IMG/VR virus record: IMGVR_UViG_3300044966_000228 | Location: 1 to 44,089 of that record | DNA: 44,089 nucleotides | Strand: one strand, 5' to 3' | From: a virus | In this document: positions 15,201 to 24,600 of the stretch, piece by piece | Numbering within the stretch: position 1 is the stretch's first letter | Layout: each line of letters begins with the position of its first letter | The notes under the pieces: model-generated | Told to the model about the DNA's origin: nothing | The model's input: only the letters and a program-made list of their open reading frames with translations | Database searches by the model: none | Made by a program: the position numbers and the translations under genes

Positions 15201-15665
15201 GATGAGGTAATCTACCATCCGGTGATGTATAAAATATTATTTGGTGCGTCAGCAGCCTTGGAACTACAAGCAACATTTAAGATTACAAAAACACCTGGAT
15301 TAGTAGTATCTGATAACGATGTTAAATCTCGCGTTATTACTGCAATTAATAGTTTCTTTAATTTAGATAACTGGGATTTTGGTGATACATTCTTCTTTAC
15401 AGAATTAGTAACATATGTAATGAATGAGTTAACTCCGGATATTTCAAATTTTGTAATAGTTCCTCGTAAACAAGGGTTAAATTTTGGAAGTTTATACGAA
15501 ATTAAATCTTTAAGTAACGAAATATTAATAAATGGAGCAACGGTTGATGATATTGAAGTTATTTCTGGTATCACTGCAAGTAATATTAAAACATCAAATT
15601 CTGCATCAATTGATTCATTAACAAATCAACAGAATATATCTAGCTCATCATATGGGAGTATTTAA
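12219..15665 (+). CDS. 6: Baseplate wedge protein gp6
   Basis: gp6 forms the wedge ring that holds the contractile baseplate together. The 1,148-aa protein has the characteristic N-terminus (VAEDWKKIYQSFKSADFQSY, then TMVDYIRQNYPEDFNDYIES and FLGQSIAFRVDLNARENFLE followed by RRESVLRLAKLVSYNAKRS) at residues 10-115. The C-terminal gp6/BaseplateJ-like part lies around residues 970-1120 (SDEVIYHPVMYKILFGASAA to FGDTFFFTELVTYVMNELTP). It is nearly twice as long as T4 gp6 (660 aa); the extra material is a beta-rich middle, roughly residues 560-950. The stop overlaps the start of the giant wedge gene as TAATG, so the two are translated in a coupled fashion. Confidence 0.92.
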   Translation: MSATDRQNRLLVAEDWKKIYQSFKSADFQSYDFENLRRTMVDYIRQNYPEDFNDYIESSEYLALIDVIAFLGQSIAFRVDLNARENFLELAERRESVLRLAKLVSYNAKRSIAAKGLLKVTAIQTTEDVYDSNSRNLSGQNITWNDPSNVNWYDQFIKVANAAMPLSQQFGNPANSGVIYGIPTNQYMLQSTNTDVPIYTFSKMIAGRMMSFEVTSTTFAGQNYIYEESPKLGRKLSWVYRNDSHGYGSPGTGFFLNFVQGSLGSAQFIINQPRKNEVVDVDSTGINNTDVWLYRLDKDGKESEEWVQVPSVEGNNIIYNSINKNIKNIFSVLTRTNDAISLSFSDGTFGKLPYGTFNTYHRMSNGLSYTINTKDIRNITILVPYLSHVGQPQSLSLTLSLATSVSNAESTETNSSIKTNAPATYYTQNRMITGEDYNICPLSVSQQVLKVKAINRTSSGISRYFDLVDPTGKYSSTNLFADDGVIYKEEYESYVKFSYSSKTDIEGIIYNTLDRILKSADLRNFYYQQYPSFAVLGSTLNVSWHRTTPDVVSSTGYFYATATGDPQGVGISAPIASAELGYVKLGSLIKFISPEGKYFDTRNQNKLVDLPTSTTVEMILGASTYIWASVTSIVGDGTTEIDGIGPITLNVDIDTGAIVTQIIPKFRITLDLSVVTTMIDLISENKMFGLRYNISTQTWQIVYESDLNLTDLFSLFNQGDITNSQIDASWMLLFTTNNEFYTITSRNLRYIFESDSQLRFYFDKNEQVYTSKSSNLIRDKINILSINTRPGSTAAYTTDFKWDVVSEFIGLDGYVDNKKIVVSFADVDDNGSVDNPDLFSNIIDSDSLYVFQEKYAISTGQDDYRYVNNMNDSKVNIVADETIYSGVAGQYYYFPTTNVVKLAEPSGMLQPTLDYKAYEGRANLKFQYVHNANYDSRIDPGLSNIIDVFILTKGYDTAFRKWVSGAISIKPLPPSSTELYNTVASSLNLIKSISDEVIYHPVMYKILFGASAALELQATFKITKTPGLVVSDNDVKSRVITAINSFFNLDNWDFGDTFFFTELVTYVMNELTPDISNFVIVPRKQGLNFGSLYEIKSLSNEILINGATVDDIEVISGITASNIKTSNSASIDSLTNQQNISSSSYGSI

Positions 15666-18600
15666 TGGCTAACAATGAAATATACATACCTAGAGATGCA
15701 TCTCTAGATACTAGCGACAGCAATAACACTGCAAACTTTTTACCTAATTTTTATAGAACTGATGCTAATAAAAAGTTTTTGCATGCAACTATAAATCAAT
15801 TAACTCAACCTGGTACTGTAAAGAAAGTTAATGGATTTATTGGTAGGTTATCTGCAAAGGCAACTACATCTGATGATATTTTTATTGATGCGCCATCGTC
15901 TGATAGGCAGAATTACCAGTTAGAGCCGGGTATCGTTATTAATGATGATATGAACAACACTGTGTTTTTAAAAGATTATTTAGATTACGTTAATCAATTA
16001 AAAACCTTAGGTGCAAATATAACAGATCATTCAAGATTAAATGCACAAGAAATGTATAGTTGGAATCCTCATATTAATTGGGATAAATTTGTAAATTTTC
16101 AAGACTATTTTTGGATGCCACATGGCCCGGCTACTATTAATATTAGAAATTCGATCTTACCTGTTGAAAGTACATATTCTGTTATTACTGATATAACCGG
16201 ACCAGATACTGCATTTATACTAACGCCAGACGGACTAACTCGAAATCCGACAATTACTTTATACAGAGGATATACATATCAATTTGATGTTAATACACCT
16301 AATGATGTTTTTAGTATTAAAACTACTAGAAGTATCGGTAAATCAAATCGATATACTGTAGTAGAAAATAACGCAATTACTTCTGGTACTATTACATTTA
16401 CGGTTCCTTTTAATTCACCTGACATTTTGTATTATGTAAGTGAGTCTAATATTAATGCCGGCGGTGTAATTAAACTATTAGACATTAGTGAGCATACTCA
16501 AATTAATGTTGAAGATGAAATTATTGGTAAAAAAACGTACACATTACCTACTGGACTAGAATTAAGTAATGGCATGTGCGTAACATTTAGCGGAGAAGTT
16601 ACACCTTTAAAATATTCTACTGGAAAATTTCACGTAGCAGGTGTAGGTACTGCAATACAATTAATTCCAGATGCTGATTTGGAAATTATTTCAACATATA
16701 CTACCTCGACATCAATATTATTTGACACTACTAATTTTGATGTAACACCGTTTGGTAATGCAAATTCGTATGCTGCTAATATTGATTATATTGTAATTAG
16801 TCAAGGTAGTGTTGATCGAAATCAATGGAGTCGATATAATAAATGGGTTCATAAATCTGTTATTGAATCGAGTGCAAAATTTAACAATATAAACGCAGAG
16901 TATAATCAGTCGCTGCGTGCAGTTAGACCAATTATTGAGTTTGATGATAATTTAAAATTATTTAATTTTGGAACACAGTCAGCAGGTAATGTTGACTTAA
17001 TTGATAATTTTACAACTGATGTTTTCTCAGTAATTGAGGGATCGTTAGGATATACAATCGACGGGGTAGCAGTTACTTCGGGCCAACGTATTATTTTTAC
17101 AGCCGATCCTGATCCACTAGTAACAAACAACATTTATCGAGTAGAATTTATAGATGTAAAACATACAACGGATTCTTTTGGCAGATCAACAAGCAAGCAA
17201 ATTCGTTTAATTTTAGAGTTAAAACCTAACATTAATGACGTGGTTTTGATAAAATCTGGTATTAATTTACAAGGGCATATGGTTTGGTATAACGGCATTA
17301 CTTGGTTAGCTGCACAACATAAAACATCAGTAAATCAACCACCATTGTTTGACGTAGTTGATGATAATGGGATTTCGTTTGGTGATACTACTGAATACAG
17401 TGGATCTACATTTAACGGAACCTCAATATTTTCATATAAAATAAATTCACTAGGGACATTAGATCCGTATTTAGGGTTTGGATTAACGCATAAAAATATC
17501 AATAACATTGGGGATATTGTTTTTAATTTTACATTAATAACTGATTCATTTAGATATGATGCAAATGCATCAACAACTAAAAAAATTGATACTGGATTTT
17601 TAGTAGTTAATACTGCTATTCCAACATATGTTAATGGATGGACTACTTGTAAAAATAAAAATACTCAACCGGCAATACGAATATATAAAAATTCAAATAA
17701 AACAAATAATTTTGATATTGATATATTTGATAACTTGCCTGCATTAACTGATATTGAAGTTCGCATATATTTAAATGGTGTGCGAGTTTCTAAGATTAAC
17801 GATTCTAAAACTAAAATTTGGGATATTGTATCAACTGCAGTTACTGTAACTAATCAAACTGCGCTGTTACCATATCATCAAATTGTATTTACTACTCCAA
17901 TTAAATTAACCGATGTAGTTACTATTAACGTGTTTTCATCAATACCAATTAATGAAAATGGGTATTATGAAATTCCTGTAAATTTACAACATAATCCATT
18001 AAATGGCGTGTTAACTGAATTTACATTAGGTGAAGTAATTGATCATGTTGACAGCATTGTTGATAACATATATTTAGGACAGCACAATATTCAATTTGAC
18101 GGTGTATTTCCCGGAATTAGCAATTTACGAGATTTAGGAAACGTGTCGGCATATGGCACAAAATTTGTTCAACATAGTGGTCCGTTAAGTTTATCAATGT
18201 ATCATATTGCATCTGATAATAACGTTATTCGTGCAATTGATAACTCAAGAGATGATTATAGCAGATTTAAACGTACATTTTTAACAGTTGCATCTACGTT
18301 AGGCGTTACAACAGAAACAAAAGAACATGTAGATCTAATTTTAAATGCAATGAATGCAAATACGCCAGTAACATCATCGTATTATTTTAGTGATATGATA
18401 CCATACGGTGCAAATACTAAAACTGAGTTTATAATACGTGATTCGGAAGTTCGCATTTTTTCTCTAGCAACGGTTTTTACATTAGATAGTTTATCAACAG
18501 CTGCAGTGTTATTGTACCTAAATGGTAACCAGTTATTACACGGCATTGATTACCGGTTTAATATTCAAGGATTTGTAGAATTAATGCCAACTGTAGTGTT

Positions 18601-21600
18601 GCAGTATGATGACGAATTATTAATTTATGAATATAGTAATACTGATGGTTGTTTAATACCTGAAACACCAACAAAGTTAGGTATTTGGCCAAAATACACT
18701 CCAAAAATATTTAAAGATACGTCATTAGTAACACCTAGATGGATGATACAAGGCCACGATGGCAGTTTAACGCTAATATATGGCAGCTATGATGATGTTA
18801 CTCATCAATTGGTATTAGATTATCGAGATGAGTTAATTCTTGAATTAGAAAAACGAATTTATAATAATATTAAAGTACAGTATGACCCAACTATTTTTGA
18901 TATATGTGATACTATTCCGGGGTATGATCGCACAACACCGTATTCGTTACAGGAGTTTAATCAAGTATTACTGCCTAGTTATTATCATTGGGCAGTTAAT
19001 GTAAAGCAAGATTTTTCAACAATGTTAACTCAAAACAGATACAACACATTTGTGTATAACTATAGCAATCATTACACGTCAAACAATCAAAAGTCGCCCG
19101 GATATTGGAGAGGTATATATCGATGGATGTACGATACAGATCGCCCGCATATTTGTCCATGGGAAATGTTAGGGTTTAGCGAAGAACCTATATGGTGGGT
19201 TGAGGTATATGGTCCTGCTCCGTATACTAGTGACAATATAGTAATGTGGACTGATTTAAGCAACGGCTGTATTAAGGCGCCAAATACACCGATTAAAATT
19301 GTATCTAAATTTGTTAGACCTACGTTATTAAATAATTTACCAGTTAACGAAAATGGTGAATTAATTAGTCCTCAAGAAAGTGGAATAGTTAACGGAATAA
19401 TAACAGAACCAATGCAAGGTGATTTTGTGTTCGGTGATGTTTCACCAGTTGAAGCAGCATGGAGACGTAGTTCGTATTATCCATTTAGTGTATTAAAGGC
19501 TGCGGTATTATTAACACCGGCTAAAACAATTGGTGTATTATTGGATAGATCTAGAATTTCAAGAAATTTAAATAATCAGTTAGTATATACAGATACAAAT
19601 GTACGTATTAATTTATCAGATATTAAAATACCAAGTATATACCTAAGTACATCTCGTATACAAACAGCCGGAATTATAAATTACTTAATAAACAATATTG
19701 ATTCTACTACAATTACGTCGTATAATCAATACAAATCTGAGTTAACGTCAATAACTGCACAGTTGTGTTACCGAGTTAGTGGGTTTACGAGTAAAGAAAA
19801 ATTTAAATTAATGTTAGAATCAAAAACTCCATTAAGCTCAGGAAGCATTTTTATTCCGCAAGAAGACTACACGGTAGTTTTAAATACTTCTTCACCTGTA
19901 AATGTAGTTGTATATAGCGGCGTAATTATTACAAAAATTGAAGGCGGCTATGAAATTAAAGGGTATAGTACTTCTCAACCATACTTTAAATATTATAAAA
20001 GTAGTGTAAGCGGATCATATATAACTATTGGCGGAGTATCTGCAGCATATGCAATATGGGCACCTAATCAGTATTATGTAAAAGATAGATATGTAAAGTT
20101 TGGTAACAGATATTTTAATACAAATGTTTCTCATACTTCTAGTGAATTCTTTGAATCTAGCTATTTTACAGCATTAGTAGAATTACCAATTTCGGGCGGC
20201 GAACGAATTGAATTTAAACAACAGTGGGACACTGAAGCACAAACTGTACTGTATGGGACTAAATTTTCGTCAATACAGGGAGTAGTAGATTTTTTATTAG
20301 GATACGGTAAATGGTTGGCTGATCAAGGATTTATTTTTGATGAATACAATACTACATTGGGTGCAGTATCAAATTGGGAAACTAGTGCTAAAGAGTTTGT
20401 ATTTTGGACAGTGTCAAATTGGGGAGTTAATCAGCAAGTTTGGGAAGAATGGATACCAAATGTTACTGTTCATTACAACGATATAGTTCGATATAATGGT
20501 GATTATTATAAAGCATTAACTACTATGAACGATCCGGTGTTTAATAATCAAAAATATGCAGTATTAAGTGGACTTAATTATGAAGGTAATTCGGTATTAA
20601 CATTAAGTCCTGCTGCAACTACTTTATTATTTAAAACAACGTTAAGTGTAGTTGATGATATTCAAAATCCTAAGTATGTATACGAAATGTTTGATGTTAA
20701 CGGTAATCCGATTCCACTGTCGTTCATAAACGCATTTAGAACAGACAATGTTGTAAGTTACAAATCTAATACAGAATCATACATTTATTGTGCAAGTTTT
20801 CATCTAGTACAGCGCGAGCACGTAATAGTAATTAACAACACTACTATGTTTAATGACACTATTTTTAACCCTGAAAGTGGGTATAAACAAGATAAAATTA
20901 AAGTATCTGGATATGTAAGTACCGATTGGAATGGTTCAGTAAATGTACCGGGATTTGTTGTAGATCGTGCAGAAATTGCACGTTGGGTACCATGGACTGA
21001 TTATGCGTTTGGTGATGTTGTTAAACATCGAACATTTTTTTATAGCGCAACTTCTTATATTCCTGGAACTGAGCTATTTAATGACTCAGATTGGAGTAAG
21101 TTAGCTCAACCATTAACTGCAAAGTTATTACCAAATTGGAATTACAAAGCAACTCAGTTTACGGATTTTTATAGTTTAGACAGTGATAACTTTGATATTA
21201 CACAGCAGCGTATGGCTCAGCATCTTATTGGATACCAAAAGCGTCAATATTTAGAAAATATAATTCAAGATGATGTAAGCGAGTTTAAATTCTATCAAGG
21301 TATGATAGTTGAAAAAGGTACACAAAATGTTCTTAATAAATTGTTTGATGTATTAAGTGCAGATGATAGAGAAAGTTTAACATTTTACGAAGAATGGGCA
21401 ATTCGATCAGGGTCGTACGGCGCATGTGAATCATTTAATACTATTGAGTTTATACTAAACGAATCGTCGTTTAAAGCTAATCCGCAAGGTTTTGAATTAG
21501 TATATGTTGATCCGTTAATTAACGATCAGGTTATTCGATTATTGCCATCTGATATCTATTCAAAACCAATTGGGTATTCACCGTCAATTTGGAAAGAAGA

Positions 21601-24600
21601 TGCGTATAAATCACAAATTTTAAGACCTTGCGGTCATGTTAGATCAAGTGAAGTATCGTTAACTGTTAAATCTCTTAGTGAGTTGGTAACGTTAACTAAC
21701 ATTCAGTTATCAATTGGAAATTATATATGGTGTACATTTGAGGGATCAAGTTGGAATGTGTATACGATCATACCGACATCAGTTAGACTTAAAAGTTTAT
21801 TTCTTGATTCAGCTAACGATCTTGTTATTTTTACAACAACTGAAGCACACGGGTTAACTAATGGAATGTATATTCAATTAATTGATACAAATGAGATTCC
21901 GCATATTACTGAAGATTACAATAACGTATTTTTTAAAGTTAATTTAACTGCAGCTGACGGTAGTGACTATATTGACACTGAATTTAGCATTACATTACCT
22001 AGTGCGCATTCGTTACCGGATGCTGCAGTTGCAAAGATTAACATTAATACTTTTGAATCTCGACGATATGCAACGGTAGATAGTGACAATATACCAGCTG
22101 ATCCAACCGCAGGTGACTTAATATGGACCGACCATTACGTTGACACTGATAATAAATGGACAACTTGGCAATATCAAACATCAAAATGGGAAGTATTGCA
22201 TACAGTTAATCCTAAACCGGACATAACAAAAATTAAACAGGCGTTTTTGTATAATAAAATTAACAATCAGTTAATTACATATTTAGATATAGTAGATTCA
22301 AATAATGGTAAAAACCCAAATATTGCTGATCAAGAAGTTAAATTTAAATCTTTTTATGATCCTGCAATATATAGTGTAAAAACTTCATCAACTGTTGTTA
22401 GCGGAGTTAATGTTGATGATAGTATTGCATGGACAACTGATCAAATTGGTACCTTATGGTGGGATTTAACAACTGCTAAGTTTATTAACAGCTATACTGA
22501 AGATGTAGTATATCGAAACACAACCTGGAGCACTCTTGCATACGGTGCATCAATTGATGTGTATGAATGGGTAGAATCAACAGTGTTGCCATCTGTGTGG
22601 GACGAAGAAGCAGATACCGAAGCAGGATTAGCAGACGGAATCAGCGGAAAATCACTTTACAGTGATTTATTTTATAGTCAAACACGGACGTATGATACTG
22701 TAAGCCAACGATATTCGTATACATATTATTTTTGGGTTAAGAATAAAATAACAATTCCTAGTATTGTTGGAAGAAAGATGTCATCGTTTGATGTTGCAAA
22801 TTTAATTGCAAATCCAAGAGGTGAAGGTTATGAATTTTTAGCATTAACAGGGTTAGATTCGTTTAGCTTAGTAAACATTAAACCATATTTACAACATGAT
22901 GATGTTGTGTTATCAATTGAATATTGGATTAATGATAAAATTGATCAAAATATGCATACTCAGTGGAAAATTATTAGTACAAACGAAAATACTATATTAC
23001 CAGCAGCAATTGAACAAAAATGGTTTGATAGTTTATGCGGACGTGATTTACAAAATCGAGAAGTTCCTGATCCGTTATTACCAGTTAAACTTAAATATGG
23101 TATTCAAAATCGACCACGACAAAGCATGTTTGTTAATCGATGCGAAACAGTAAAACAGTTTATTGAACAATTAAATTTAATATTAAAAAAACATTTAATA
23201 GTAGATACCCGAAATATATCTAACTTATTTTTGTATGATCCAATTCCAAATATTAATAGAGGATTATACGACGCTGTTATTGATACTGATTTAGAATTAA
23301 GATTGACGGTTGCAAAGTCATATATTAAACCATTAATTACGCCTCTTATTGTTAATGGACGAGTGGTAGGAATTAATATAATTAATGCAGGTCGAGGATA
23401 TTTAATACCCCCGTATGCTACAGTAGTTGGTAGCGGTGTTGGTGCAATGTTAAAACTAACAATAGATACTATTGGGCAAATTATTGGATGTACAGTTGTG
23501 CATTCAGGAGAAGGGTATACTTCTGAGTCGTCTATTGAAGTTAGAAACTATTCAGTATTGATTAAAAGCGACTTAACTTCAAATGATAGTTGGAGTATTT
23601 ATGAGTACAATCGAACTACAGAAACGTGGAATAAGACGTTAATGCAATCATATAATACTCGAAAATATTGGGAATATTTAGATTGGTACGACGAAGGATA
23701 CAATCAATTTACTGCTATTAATTATTCAATTAGTACATATTCTGATTTGTCTACATTAACTAACGTAAAAATTGATGATGTTGTTACTATTCGAACTACT
23801 ACATCGAATCGATGGGTATTATTGAAAAAGTATGACACTAGTTCGTCAGCTGATTGGACACAATCATATAAAATTATCGGTAGCCAGAACGGTACTATTC
23901 AGTTTAGTTCATTGTTGTATGATTTTATAGATACATCAGTTGGATACGAAGGAATGTTTTATGATCAAGGAGTATACGACAACAGTGCAGTAACCGAATT
24001 GCGTATAATTTTAGAATTAGTAAAAAATAACCTGTTAATTAACGATTTAAAATCAGAATATTTGCAATTATTTTTCACATGTGTGCGTAGTGCGTTGAGC
24101 GAACAAACGTATATTGATTGGATCTTTAAAACTAGTTTTGTAAATGTAATGCATAATGTTGGACCATTACACCAATCAGTTACATATCAAAATGATAATT
24201 TAACTAATTTTGAGGAATATGTAAGTGAAGTTAAACCATACAGGACTCAAGTTAGAGAATATGTTAGTTTATATGACACAATTGAGACAACTCAATTAAT
24301 GACTTCTGATTTTGATGTACCTGCAGAGAACAGATCAATGTATTCACTAGTAGATGGTAACGTAATTGCAGCTGATAATGCAACCTATCCAACAAAGAGC
24401 TGGTACGATAATGCAGGGTTTTCTGTAACTGAAATACGGATAATTAACGGCGGAGCCGGGTACACTACTCCGCCAACTGTAACAATTGTTAGTACTTCAG
24501 GAAAAGATGCAACTGCAAAGGCGTATGTTGCAAATGGTAAGGTATCTCGTATTACTGTAGTAACTGCAGGATCGCATTATGTTTCAGTACCGGAGATTAA

